Positions 16,272 through 25,126 of a stretch of DNA of 54,806 nt are shown here, one piece after another. Source of the stretch: Flavobacterium hercynium (GTDB taxonomy: Bacteria; Bacteroidota; Bacteroidia; Flavobacteriales; Flavobacteriaceae). The position numbers and the translations under genes are program-made. The number at the start of each line of letters is the position of its first letter. The first letter of the stretch is position 1. The stretch covers positions 1 through 54,806 of the forward strand of contig NZ_MUGW01000001.1 in the NCBI RefSeq assembly GCF_002217285.1. Direction: 5' to 3'. The notes under the pieces were generated by a model that was not told the origin of the DNA, made no database searches, and worked only from the letters and a program-made list of their open reading frames with translations.

Positions 16272-16721
16272 TTAATTTACATAAACTACTTCTTTTGATA
16301 AGTATTTTTTGCCATCATACTGCCATTCCATATTGACGTCCCAGCGTCCTTTAACCAATTTATTTTTCGGAATTAACAAAGTAGAGTTATTCAACACTAT
16401 TTGAGTATTAAAATCAAACTTTTTATTAGAAGGTCTGTACAACAAAACGTTTCCTTTGATTTTTTCATTCTGCATTGTAGCCGGAAAATCGATCTTCACA
16501 CCATTTTCTGTGTACTTAATAGAAGGCTTTCTTTGCAAGTCATGCGCATTTTGAATTCTTGCCATTTCATCCTGAAAATGCGAATCGTGCTTATAGTATT
16601 CTTCTACAACTAAATCATTATCATATTTGCTGTTTGATTGTACTTCAAAAACAAAATATAAAATAAAGGTCATAAATAATCCAAAAGCAATTACAATTCC
16701 TGTTCCCCAATTAATTTTCAT
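16272..16721 (-). CDS. ccoH: CcoH/FixH family cbb3 oxidase assembly protein
   Basis: The 149-aa protein has one N-terminal membrane helix (GTGIVIAFGLFMTFILYFVF). A short linker, VVEEYYKHDSHFQDEMARI, has the YY motif typical of FixH, and a beta-sandwich of about 80 residues follows. FixH/CcoH interacts with the assembling cbb3 oxidase and is needed for a stable complex. It sits between ccoG and the TauE/SafE-like gene in the order usual for Bacteroidota. Identification rests on layout and context, since overall conservation of the family is low. Confidence 0.85.
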   Translation of the reverse strand: MKINWGTGIVIAFGLFMTFILYFVFEVQSNSKYDNDLVVEEYYKHDSHFQDEMARIQNAHDLQRKPSIKYTENGVKIDFPATMQNEKIKGNVLLYRPSNKKFDFNTQIVLNNSTLLIPKNKLVKGRWDVNMEWQYDGKKYLSKEVVYVN

Positions 16722-16780
16722 AGTAAGTATTTTTAAATTTAGTAATCCGTTTATGTGTTACTTGGTACACTTTATGTTTT

Positions 16781-18199
16781 CTAATTAAAGCTTCGTGGTC
16801 CTAAAAAATTTGTAGTAGTGGTTTCAAGTAATTCTTCTCCGTTATAAATACCAATCTTAACTTTGGTTTTATCACTTTCTAAAAGTACCTGATCTATTTC
16901 TATAAAAAGTGTTCCTTGCGAAATACCTTCTTTTTTGACTTTAAAATGTGTTTTACCAACATTTCGAATATTCCCTTTTTGATCGATTAATTCAAAATGA
17001 ATGTCATTATAATCTTTGACGGTTTTGTTAACGATTTTATAGGTATAAACATTACTAATTTGATCGCCTTTATGCTGAAAAAGCTGTCCTGGTAAACGTA
17101 AAATAATTGCCTGAACATCTGTTCGCAAAAACAACATTCCAACAAAAACACTCATTAAAATCAACAGGACGGCTGTGTAACCTTTCATTCTGGCAGTAAA
17201 CTTAAAAGGCTCATTTCTAGCAATTTCATCTTCTGTAGCGTAACGAATAAGTCCATTTGGTAAACCAACATTTTCCATGATCGTGTCACACTCATCAATA
17301 CAAGCGGTGCAATTGGTACATTCTAATTGCGTTCCGTTTCGAATATCAATTCCCATCGGGCATACATGTACGCACTGATGACAATCGATACAATCCCCTT
17401 TTCCGGTTGTTGCTCTATCTTCTTTTTTACTAAATTTAGCACGTCCGGCTTCTTTTTCTCCACGTACAAAATCATACGCTACATTTATAGATTTGTTGTC
17501 TAAAAGAACACCTTGTAATCGACCGTAAGGACATGCAATAATACATACCTGTTCTCGAAACCATACAAAGACAAAATAGAATACACCTGTAAAAATCAGC
17601 AGTGCAATAAAGTTACTTGCTTCTTGAATTGGTCCTTGCTCAACCATTAAAAATAATGCATCACTGCCTACAAGATAAGCCAGAAAAACATTGGCTATTA
17701 CAAACGAAATTAGAAAAAAAATGGTCCACTTAATAAGTCTTTTTCTAATCTTCTCTGCATTCCATTCTTGTTTTGCCAAACGGGACTGAGCTCCACGATC
17801 ACCATCAATCCAATACTCAATTCTTCGAAAGACCATTTCCAGAAATATGGTCTGCGGACAAATCCATCCACAAAAAATTCTTCCAAAAACAACAGTAAAT
17901 AAAATGATAAATACAATACCAACGAGAAGTGATATTACAAAGAGATAAAAATCCTGTGGCCAGAAAGGAAATCCAAATATATTAAAACGACGTTCCATTA
18001 CATTGAACATCATAAATTGGTTTCCATTAACTTTTATAAATGGGTTTGCAATTAAAATAGCTAATAAGACATAACTAACCCATTTGCGGTAATCATAAAA
18101 TTTACCAGACGGTTTCTTTGGAAATATAAATTTGCGCTTCCCACTTTCATCAATCGTTCCAATGGTATTTCTAAATGCTTCGTCTGGTAAATTTGACAT
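16781..18199 (-). CDS. ccoG: Cytochrome c oxidase accessory protein CcoG (RdxA/FixG)
   Basis: The 472-aa membrane ferredoxin has several N-terminal helices. CxxxC motifs on the membrane part are FCGWICP (Cys110, Cys114) and VCIIACPYGR (Cys219, Cys223). Two 4Fe-4S motifs follow, CIDCHQCVHVCP (270-281) and CTNCTACIDEC (294-304). A last helix precedes an immunoglobulin-like C-terminal domain. CcoG is implicated in reducing Cu(II) for insertion into the CcoN subunit. All cluster cysteines are present. It lies 27 bases after ccoP in the same operon. Confidence 0.95.
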   Translation of the reverse strand: MSNLPDEAFRNTIGTIDESGKRKFIFPKKPSGKFYDYRKWVSYVLLAILIANPFIKVNGNQFMMFNVMERRFNIFGFPFWPQDFYLFVISLLVGIVFIILFTVVFGRIFCGWICPQTIFLEMVFRRIEYWIDGDRGAQSRLAKQEWNAEKIRKRLIKWTIFFLISFVIANVFLAYLVGSDALFLMVEQGPIQEASNFIALLIFTGVFYFVFVWFREQVCIIACPYGRLQGVLLDNKSINVAYDFVRGEKEAGRAKFSKKEDRATTGKGDCIDCHQCVHVCPMGIDIRNGTQLECTNCTACIDECDTIMENVGLPNGLIRYATEDEIARNEPFKFTARMKGYTAVLLILMSVFVGMLFLRTDVQAIILRLPGQLFQHKGDQISNVYTYKIVNKTVKDYNDIHFELIDQKGNIRNVGKTHFKVKKEGISQGTLFIEIDQVLLESDKTKVKIGIYNGEELLETTTTNFLGPRSFN

Positions 18200-18226
18200 G
18201 ATATTTAATTCTTAATTGTGGTATTA

Positions 18227-19138
18227 TTATTTTGCTGCTGCAACATCTTCTTTTGCTGCATCTTCATCTACCCAAACTTCACCTTCAGCTTCTTTTGCAT
18301 CTTTTGGATTACTTCCTTGCAGCGATAAAATATAACTTGCTACTTTTTGAATTTCTTTTGGTTTTAATGTTCCTTTCCAGGAAATCATTCCTTTTCCATC
18401 TCGACCACCATTGGTTATTGTATGAAAGAGGTTTTTAATTCCTCCACCTAAAATCCAGTGATTATCCGTTAGGTTAGGACCAATTTGCCCACCTCCGTCT
18501 ACACGGTGACAAGCGGCACAATTTGTTGTGAAAATTTCTTTTCCGGCATCTAGACTTGGTGCATCTGAAAGCAGAATAACTGTTTTTTCATCCATCAAAT
18601 CAGGTGCAGTTTTTAGATACTCTTCAACATCAATTTTAGCCTGCGCCATTTCTTTCTTCAATTCCATTTCCTGATTGTCGCCTCCGAACACTTCATATCT
18701 GGCAAAATAAATGACACCAAATGCAATTCCGATATAGAATAAATACACCCACCAAGGCGGTAAATTGTTATCTAATTCTTTGATTCCGTCATAATCATGA
18801 TCCATCAACAAATCAGCTTCACTTTCAATTGGCTGAGTTTTGGTAAGCTTATGCATTAGGTTTTTATACCAGGCGCTTTCTTTAAAGCTTAAACTTTCTT
18901 CGTATTCCAATTTTGCTTTTTCTTCAGCTGTCATCAATTGATACATGATACGGTTCACCGCACTTAATGTAATTTCAATTGCAATCAAAATGAAAAGAAA
19001 AACGAATAAAAAGACCGAAACCATTGGAAATTTTATAAATGCAGCTCTGTCTCCAGAATCTATAAAAAATTCCATTAAACCGAATACGATGAAGAAAATC
19101 ACCGGTACTCTTACATATACTGGGAAAAATTTTTTCAT
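18227..19138 (-). CDS. ccoP: cbb3-type cytochrome c oxidase subunit CcoP, single-heme form
   Basis: The 303-aa protein has two N-terminal helices (about 10-26 and 40-62), a cytoplasmic linker and a third helix (about 128-147). One periplasmic cytochrome c domain follows, with the heme motif CAACH at 207-211 and a likely axial Met251 in KGMISW. Proteobacterial CcoP carries two heme c groups, while this one has a single CxxCH. The C-terminus is acidic and alanine-rich. It accepts electrons for the oxidase. ccoQ ends one base upstream and ccoG begins 27 bases downstream. Confidence 0.92.
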   Translation of the reverse strand: MKKFFPVYVRVPVIFFIVFGLMEFFIDSGDRAAFIKFPMVSVFLFVFLFILIAIEITLSAVNRIMYQLMTAEEKAKLEYEESLSFKESAWYKNLMHKLTKTQPIESEADLLMDHDYDGIKELDNNLPPWWVYLFYIGIAFGVIYFARYEVFGGDNQEMELKKEMAQAKIDVEEYLKTAPDLMDEKTVILLSDAPSLDAGKEIFTTNCAACHRVDGGGQIGPNLTDNHWILGGGIKNLFHTITNGGRDGKGMISWKGTLKPKEIQKVASYILSLQGSNPKDAKEAEGEVWVDEDAAKEDVAAAK

Positions 19139-19139
19139 T

Positions 19140-19334
19140 TTAAATATCTTTTGAGATTATACTAACTCCTTCATTTAATGGTATTTCACTCATCTCCTTA
19201 ATTTTATCTTTTTGATATGAAAATACCCAGAAGCCTAAGCCTACAAAAAATAGAAAGAATATCAAAAGAGAGAGAATCGGGTAAATCTCTATACCCGATA
19301 TGGTCTCCATATTATGTTTTATTTGTTCGAACAT
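19140..19334 (-). CDS. ccoQ: CcoQ-like small subunit of cbb3 oxidase
   Basis: The 64-aa protein has one membrane helix (ILSLLIFFLFFVGLGFWVFSY) followed by a lysine-rich cytoplasmic tail, the usual CcoQ/FixQ plan. It stabilises the oxidase complex. Its position between ccoNO and ccoP, separated by 4 bases and 1 base, supports the call more than sequence identity does. Confidence 0.88.
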   Translation of the reverse strand: MFEQIKHNMETISGIEIYPILSLLIFFLFFVGLGFWVFSYQKDKIKEMSEIPLNEGVSIISKDI

Positions 19335-19338
19335 TGTG

Positions 19339-21528
19339 CTATAATTTAGAAGTATCTTTTACTTTAATGTCTGTTCCAAGTCTTTGTATGTAAGCAATCA
19401 GAGCGATAATTTCTCTTTCGTTCATAGGAACAAATTGCTCGCCTTTTATTGCAGCTTTTTTTCTGCTTTCTTCGTAGCTTTTTACATAATCAGGATCATT
19501 CTCTAAACTTTTTTCTATAGAAATCGCCTGTGCTCTTAAAAGCTGCTGTGCATTTGCTACTTCAGCTTCAGAATAAGGAACTCCAAGAGAAACCATTGCC
19601 TTCATTTTCTTTTGAGTTAAAGAAACATCCATTGCTTTGTTATCAAACAACCATTTGTATCCTGGCATGATTGAAGCTGCAGAAGTACTTTGTGGATTCC
19701 AGAAATGATTGAAATGCCAGTTATCATTGTATTTTCCTCCTACTCTTAACAAATCAGGACCTGTACGTTTTGATCCCCATAAGAATGGATGATCGTAAAC
19801 AAACTCTCCTGCTTTTGCTTGTGGTCCGTAACGCTCTACTTCGCTTCTAAACGGACGAACTGACTGTGAATGACATCCTACGCAACCTTCTCTGATGTAT
19901 AAATCTCTACCTTCTAATTCTAATGGTGTATATGGTTTTACACTTGAAATGGTTGGTATGTTTGATTTGACCATAATTGTTGGTACAATCTGAATAATAC
20001 CTCCAATTAAAATGGCGATCGTTGCCAATATTGTTAACTGAATTGGTTTTCTTTCTAACCAAGAGTGGAATTTCTCTCCATGAATTCGGCTTCCGCTGAT
20101 TCTTTGTAAAGCCGGAGCCTGTGCTAATTCGTCTTCAATTGTTTCACCAGCTTTAACAGTCATAATGATATTGTAAACCAAAATGAACATTCCAACAAGG
20201 TATAAAGTACCTCCAATTGCTCTCATCCAATACATTGGCATAATTTGAGTAACTGTTTCAAGGAAATTTCCGTACGTTAATGTACCATCCGGATTAAACT
20301 GTTTCCACATTGAAGCCTGAAGAAAACCTGCTACATATAATGGTAATGTATATAATATGATTCCTAGCGTACCAATCCAGAAATGGAAATTGGCTAATTT
20401 ATTGGAGAATAATTTACTTTTAGTCATTCTTGGAATCAACCAGTAAATAATACCAAATGACATAAATCCGTTCCAAGCTAATGCTCCTACGTGCACGTGA
20501 GCAACGATCCAGTCTGTATAGTGCGCAATTGCGTTAACATTTTTTAATGATAACATTGGTCCTTCAAAAGTTGCCATTCCGTATCCTGTAATTGCAACTA
20601 CAAAGAATTTTAATACCGGTTCTTCACGAACTTTGTCCCACGCACCTCTTAATGTCAAAAGTCCGTTGATCATACCTCCCCAAGATGGAGCGATAAGCAT
20701 TACTGAGAAAGCTACACCTAAATTTTGCGCCCAGTTTGGTAAAGCAGAATATAATAAGTGGTGTGGTCCTGCCCAGATGTAAATAAAGATTAAAGACCAA
20801 AAATGGATAATAGACAAACGATAAGAGTATACAGGTCTATTAGCAACCTTAGGAATAAAATAATACATTAATCCCAAAAACGGAGTCGTCAAGAAAAATG
20901 CTACTGCGTTGTGTCCGTACCACCACTGTACTAATGCGTCCTGAACACCTGCATAAACAGAGTAACTTTTTAATGCTGAAACCGGAATTTCAATATTATT
21001 AAAAATATGAAGAACGGCTACTGTAACAAATGTTGCCAGATAAAACCAGATGGCTACATATAAGTGTCGCTCTCTACGGCGTAACATGGTTCCAATCATA
21101 TTGATTCCCATTACTACCCAGATAAGAGCAATAGCAATATCAATAGGCCACTCTAATTCAGCGTATTCCTTTGAAGAAGTATATCCTAAAGGTAAAGTGA
21201 TTGCAGCTGCCACAATGATAAGTTGCCATCCCCAGAAATGAAGATTACTTAAAAAATCACTGAACATTCTTGCTTTTAATAAGCGCTGCATCGAATAATA
21301 CATTCCTGCAAAAAAAGCATTACCAACAAAAGCAAAAATAACTGCATTGGTGTGCAACGGTCTTAAACGTCCGTAACTCAACCACGAGATACCATCTGTC
21401 ATGTTGGGAAAAAGGTACATAACCGCCAGGGTTAGTCCTACTAACATACCCACGACCCCAAAAAGGATGGTGGCGTAAATGAATTTTTTTACAATTTTGT
21501 TGTCGTAATAAAACTGTTCCATTTCCAT
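19339..21528 (-). CDS. ccoN: Fused cbb3 oxidase subunits I and II (CcoNO)
   Basis: One 729-aa chain contains the complete CcoN catalytic subunit (about residues 1-480). It has some twelve membrane helices and conserved histidines in LRPLHTNAVIFAF, WWYGHNAVAFFL, WAGPHHLLYS and DWIVAHVHVGALAWNG. The CcoO cytochrome c domain follows, anchored by a further helix near residue 500, with heme motif CVGCH at 549-553 and a probable axial methionine near 621 in SIMPGYKW. The fusion is the usual form in Bacteroidota. The enzyme reduces oxygen with high affinity at the heme b3/CuB centre. Heme-ligand histidines are intact. Confidence 0.96.
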   Translation of the reverse strand: MEMEQFYYDNKIVKKFIYATILFGVVGMLVGLTLAVMYLFPNMTDGISWLSYGRLRPLHTNAVIFAFVGNAFFAGMYYSMQRLLKARMFSDFLSNLHFWGWQLIIVAAAITLPLGYTSSKEYAELEWPIDIAIALIWVVMGINMIGTMLRRRERHLYVAIWFYLATFVTVAVLHIFNNIEIPVSALKSYSVYAGVQDALVQWWYGHNAVAFFLTTPFLGLMYYFIPKVANRPVYSYRLSIIHFWSLIFIYIWAGPHHLLYSALPNWAQNLGVAFSVMLIAPSWGGMINGLLTLRGAWDKVREEPVLKFFVVAITGYGMATFEGPMLSLKNVNAIAHYTDWIVAHVHVGALAWNGFMSFGIIYWLIPRMTKSKLFSNKLANFHFWIGTLGIILYTLPLYVAGFLQASMWKQFNPDGTLTYGNFLETVTQIMPMYWMRAIGGTLYLVGMFILVYNIIMTVKAGETIEDELAQAPALQRISGSRIHGEKFHSWLERKPIQLTILATIAILIGGIIQIVPTIMVKSNIPTISSVKPYTPLELEGRDLYIREGCVGCHSQSVRPFRSEVERYGPQAKAGEFVYDHPFLWGSKRTGPDLLRVGGKYNDNWHFNHFWNPQSTSAASIMPGYKWLFDNKAMDVSLTQKKMKAMVSLGVPYSEAEVANAQQLLRAQAISIEKSLENDPDYVKSYEESRKKAAIKGEQFVPMNEREIIALIAYIQRLGTDIKVKDTSKL

Positions 21529-21530
21529 AA

Positions 21531-21722
21531 TTATACTTGTTTTTCTTCTATTTTTGGTTTATTATCTCGAGGTGTAATTTTGGTTTCATCGTCAAAAAGT
21601 ATCCTGACGGAAGGGGTATAATCATCATCGTATTGTCCAGATTTTACAGCCACAATAAAGGCAATAAAAAAACCTATCGCTACGAAAATACTCACTGAAA
21701 TCAATAGATAAATAACACTCAT
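21531..21722 (-). CDS. ccoS: CcoS, cbb3 oxidase maturation protein
   Basis: The 63-aa protein has one N-terminal membrane helix (SVIYLLISVSIFVAIGFFIAF). The motif KSGQYDD follows, close to the family signature (usually SGQFDD), and then a charged tail ending in KPKIEEKQV. CcoS is needed to insert redox cofactors into the oxidase. It is the first gene of the operon and is followed by ccoNO after two bases. The promoter and Fnr-like site lie directly upstream. Confidence 0.92.
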   Translation of the reverse strand: MSVIYLLISVSIFVAIGFFIAFIVAVKSGQYDDDYTPSVRILFDDETKITPRDNKPKIEEKQV

Positions 21723-21740
21723 ATCGTAAATTTATTTTAA

Positions 21741-21748
21741 CAAAATTA
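21741..21748 (-). promoter_or_regulatory. -7 box of the ccoS-NO-Q-P-G-H operon
   Basis: TAATTTTG on the minus strand, 19 bases before the ccoS ATG. Its last base (21741) is exactly 36.5 bp from the centre of the palindrome at 21771-21784. Confidence 0.75.
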
Positions 21749-21770
21749 GGGAGTTAAGTCCCGAATAAAT

Positions 21771-21784
21771 ATGACATTTATCAT
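21771..21784. promoter_or_regulatory. Fnr-like palindrome (site B) upstream of ccoS
   Basis: ATGACATTTATCAT, with the same TGA-N6-TCA core as site A. Centre 21777.5. The distance to the -7 box equals that at hemN and at the PAS gene. Confidence 0.75.
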
Positions 21785-21858
21785 AGTGAAGCGTTTTTAT
21801 TAAACACCTCTAAACTCTAACATCATACTAGTTCATTCTCAATATTTTATCCTTTTTT

Positions 21859-24240
21859 TTATTTTCTTTTTGAATAAAAATTACTCATCAAAGTCACAAA
21901 ACTGACGATGGTAATGGTACTCAAAGGCATAATAATAGCAGCCACTAAAGGCATTAAATTACCCGTCACAGCAAACGACAGTCCCACCACATTGTACAAA
22001 AGAGACAGGACAAAGCTCATTTTGATAATAGTGATCGCATTGTGTGATAATTTTAAAAAGTAATCCAGTTTTGAAAATTCATTGGCATCTAAAATAGCAT
22101 CGCAAGCCGGAGAAAAAACATTCACATTTTCAGAAATAGAAACGCCCACATTGCTTTGTGCCAGTGCACCTGCATCGTTTAATCCGTCACCAACCATCAT
22201 TACATTTTTTCCTTCTTCTTGTAGCTTTTTAATGAATTCAAGTTTTTGTTCTGGTTTCTGATTAAAAACCAATTCTGTATTTTTAGGCAAAATGGTTTCC
22301 AGGTTTTCTCTCTCTCCATCATTATCACCGGAAAGTACTTTGATTTGATAATTTGAATTAAGTCTTGAAAACAAGTTTTCAAGCCCATCGCGATATTGAT
22401 TTTTGAAAACAAATTTTCCTAAATACTGCTCCCCAATTTTAATATGTAAACTGGTTTTTTCTATTTCTGAAGTATCTAAATTTGGATTGCCTACAAAACT
22501 GGCTGAACCTATTTTAATTTGCTTATCACCAACAACAGCTAAAATCCCTTTTCCTGTAATTTCCTGAAAATCATCTAATTTAATTCTTTTCGTTTCTGGC
22601 AGAAAATCATATAACATTCGGCTTAAAGGGTGATTAGATCCTCGAAGTACATTTTTTATGATAGTATTATCTTCCTCGGAAATAGATTTTCCGTCATAGG
22701 CTATATTTGCTTTTTTATTGGTTGTTATCGTTCCGGTTTTATCAAAAACAATAGTATCGACTTTTGCCAGTTGCTCAATTACCAACGCATTTTTAAGATA
22801 GAACTTTTGCTTCCCTAAAATCCTTAAAATGTTTCCAAACGTAAAAGGTGCTGTAAGTGCCAGCGCACAAGGACAAGCAACAATAAGAACTGCTGTAAAT
22901 ACATTGAAGGCTGTAGTTGCATCTATAAAAATCCAATATCCAAAACCTACAAAAGCTATCAATAGTAAAATTGGTGTAAAATATCTGCTAATTGCGTCGG
23001 TAATTGTTTTGTGTTTTTGCACAACATTCTTTTGAAAAATCTCATTACTCCACAATTGCGTCAAATAACTTTGTGAGACTGAGTGCAGCACTTCCATCTC
23101 GATCACTTTACCTATTTGTTTTCCACCGGCAAAAACTTTATCTCCGGATTTTTTAGCAATCGGAACTGCTTCTCCTGTAACAAAACTATAATCGATTTCT
23201 GCTTTTTCACTTATCAGAATACCATCAACAGGAATGAGCTCCTGATTACGGATCAATAATCTATTTCCTTTTAAAACATCATAAATAGGCACACTTTCTT
23301 CTGTAGTATCAGGATTGATCCTTGTGACAGCGATTGGAAAATAGGATTTGAAATCTCTCTCAAAACTTAAAAAGCTATACGTTTTTATCTGAAACATTTT
23401 ACCCAATAACATGAAGAAGACAAGTCCTGCAAGGCTATCAAAGAAACCAGGTCCGTAATCCATTACCATATCAAAGGTGCTTCGAACAAACATGACAATA
23501 ATTCCTAACGCTATAGGAATGTCAATGTTTAACATTTTTGATTTGATACTTTTATAAGCCGAGACATAATACCCGCTTGCCGAATACAAAAAGCTTGGCA
23601 AGGCCAGAAAAAAGATTAGAGCTCTAAAAAAAGGTTTATAATTATCTAACCAAAATTCTTTAATTTCGAAATACTCAGGAAAAGACAAAAGCATAATGTT
23701 TCCAAAACAAAAGAATGCGACACCTAATTTATAGGTTAAACTTCTGTCAACATTGTTTTTTCCTGTTTCGTAGTTTTCTAAACTAATGTATGGTTCATAA
23801 CCTATTGAACTTAAAAGATATACAATACTCTTTAGGGATATCACATCTGAATTATAAGTTATTCTAACCTTTTTTTCTGGAAAATTAACTTGTGATGCGT
23901 TAATTCCCGGTTGAATACGATTTAGATTTTCTAAAATCCAAATACAGGAACTACAGTGAATATGTGGAATATTTAACGAAACAATCGCAGTATTTGCTTC
24001 TTGAAATTCTAAAACTTTTGCCAGAATAGCTTCGTTTTCTAAAAAATCATATTTGCCCTGAATGTCTTTTGGAGTGGCGCCAGGAGATTTTTCAAAATCG
24101 TAATAGCATGTCATGTCATGAAGACTAAAAATTTCATAAACTGTTTTACATCCATTACAGCAAAAATTTTTATCATCAAAATTGATTTCTTCACTTTTTA
24201 CTATGGTTATCCCACAGTGGAAGCAACTTTGCTCACTCAT
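21859..24240 (-). CDS. ccoI: Copper-transporting P1B-type ATPase CcoI (FixI)
   Basis: The 793-aa P-type ATPase starts with a cysteine-rich metal-binding domain (Cys6, Cys9, Cys27, Cys28, Cys31) typical of FixI/CcoI. A heavy-metal-associated domain with HCSSC (Cys96, Cys99) follows. The CPC ion motif (VACPCALALTAP), the phosphorylation motif DKTGT and GDGLNDAGAL are all present. The missing match to the standard TGE actuator motif is only apparent, as TGEAVP is there. It moves copper across the inner membrane for the cbb3 CuB site. It is transcribed separately from ccoS, with its own regulatory palindrome. Confidence 0.93.
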   Translation of the reverse strand: MSEQSCFHCGITIVKSEEINFDDKNFCCNGCKTVYEIFSLHDMTCYYDFEKSPGATPKDIQGKYDFLENEAILAKVLEFQEANTAIVSLNIPHIHCSSCIWILENLNRIQPGINASQVNFPEKKVRITYNSDVISLKSIVYLLSSIGYEPYISLENYETGKNNVDRSLTYKLGVAFFCFGNIMLLSFPEYFEIKEFWLDNYKPFFRALIFFLALPSFLYSASGYYVSAYKSIKSKMLNIDIPIALGIIVMFVRSTFDMVMDYGPGFFDSLAGLVFFMLLGKMFQIKTYSFLSFERDFKSYFPIAVTRINPDTTEESVPIYDVLKGNRLLIRNQELIPVDGILISEKAEIDYSFVTGEAVPIAKKSGDKVFAGGKQIGKVIEMEVLHSVSQSYLTQLWSNEIFQKNVVQKHKTITDAISRYFTPILLLIAFVGFGYWIFIDATTAFNVFTAVLIVACPCALALTAPFTFGNILRILGKQKFYLKNALVIEQLAKVDTIVFDKTGTITTNKKANIAYDGKSISEEDNTIIKNVLRGSNHPLSRMLYDFLPETKRIKLDDFQEITGKGILAVVGDKQIKIGSASFVGNPNLDTSEIEKTSLHIKIGEQYLGKFVFKNQYRDGLENLFSRLNSNYQIKVLSGDNDGERENLETILPKNTELVFNQKPEQKLEFIKKLQEEGKNVMMVGDGLNDAGALAQSNVGVSISENVNVFSPACDAILDANEFSKLDYFLKLSHNAITIIKMSFVLSLLYNVVGLSFAVTGNLMPLVAAIIMPLSTITIVSFVTLMSNFYSKRK

Positions 24241-24260
24241 AAATTTGTTTTTTAATAAGA

Positions 24261-24268
24261 CAAATATT
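24261..24268 (-). promoter_or_regulatory. Degenerate -7 box of ccoI
   Basis: AATATTTG on the minus strand has one mismatch to TAnnTTTG. Its last base is 37.5 bp from the centre of site C, one base longer than at the other three promoters. Confidence 0.45.
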
Positions 24269-24291
24269 CAAAATAACAAGCAAGAATTACT

Positions 24292-24305
24292 ATGACAATT
24301 GTCAT
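24292..24305. promoter_or_regulatory. Fnr-like perfect palindrome (site C) between ccoI and the regulator gene
   Basis: ATGACAATTGTCAT is a perfect 14-bp palindrome and the best example of the motif. It lies 52 bases before the ccoI ATG and 140 bases before the divergent Crp/Fnr gene, so it could influence both. Confidence 0.75.
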
Positions 24306-24419
24306 GTAAAAAAGGAACCAAAATAGTTTTAACATCAAATATACAAGCAAAAATACTACAAATTACTTAATTATGTCTTATTTTTTCAAAATATTTTACC
24401 ATATAATACCAATAATAGT

Positions 24420-24427
24420 TAATTTTG
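24420..24427 (+). promoter_or_regulatory. -7 box of the Crp/Fnr gene
   Basis: TAATTTTG, 19 bases before the ATG. A second copy at 24436-24443 is too close to the start codon to be the main box. No palindrome lies at the class II distance, so direct class II autoregulation is not indicated. Confidence 0.6.
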
Positions 24428-24445
24428 CTTTAAATTAATTTTGCT

Positions 24446-25126
24446 ATGAATAAATGTGATCAATGTATTGTTAGACAACTTTCTTCATTGAAAGCTCTTA
24501 ACAAAGAGGAAGTCGTAAAATTGGCTAATAGCAAAAAGACCTACACCATTAAAAAAGGCGAAGCAATTTTTGAAGAAGGAGAAATAACCAATGGTGTTTT
24601 CTGTGTAAAAGATGGTGTTGGAAAACTTTCTAAATTAAGTGCTAATGGAAAGGATCAAATCGTTAAACTTGTTAAATCAGGAGAACTTTTAGGTCAGCGT
24701 TCTATGATTAGTAATGAGCCTGCTAATTTATCTGCAAAAGCAGTTGCTGATATGGAAGTTTGTTTTATTCCAAAATCAGAAATCATTGATTTTTTTAACA
24801 ATAACAATCAGTTTTCAATGAATCTTATGCAATCTATTTGCGAAGATTTAAAAGAATCTGATAACGATAAAATTGCTTTAGCACAAAAAACGGTTAAACA
24901 GCGATTAGCCGAAACCTTGTTGTACCTTCACGACGTTTTTGGTGAAGATGCAGACAAATCTTTAAGAGTACACCTAACAAGAGAAGAATTAGCCGGTATG
25001 ATTGGTACGGCTACAGAAAGCTGTATACGATTATTATCTGACTTTAATAAACTGGAATTAATTGAATTAGTTGGAAAAAAGATTGTGATAAAAGACATAA
25101 AAGCATTAAAAAAGCTAGCTGAATAA
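24446..25126 (+). CDS. Crp/Fnr family transcriptional regulator
   Basis: The 226-aa protein has an N-terminal cyclic-nucleotide-binding-like beta-barrel (about 12-115), a dimerisation helix and a winged helix-turn-helix (about 177-213). Glu191 and Arg195 in TATESCIRLL align with Fnr Glu209 and Arg213, which contact the TGA half-site. This fits the TGA-N6-TCA palindromes nearby. Cysteines are at 4, 7, 53, 106, 132 and 193. The N-terminal CDQC pair could take part in an iron-sulfur cluster, but the spacing differs from E. coli Fnr, so oxygen sensing is unproven. It is divergent from ccoI, and its stop codon directly abuts that of mazG on the other strand. Confidence 0.9.
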   Translation: MNKCDQCIVRQLSSLKALNKEEVVKLANSKKTYTIKKGEAIFEEGEITNGVFCVKDGVGKLSKLSANGKDQIVKLVKSGELLGQRSMISNEPANLSAKAVADMEVCFIPKSEIIDFFNNNNQFSMNLMQSICEDLKESDNDKIALAQKTVKQRLAETLLYLHDVFGEDADKSLRVHLTREELAGMIGTATESCIRLLSDFNKLELIELVGKKIVIKDIKALKKLAE

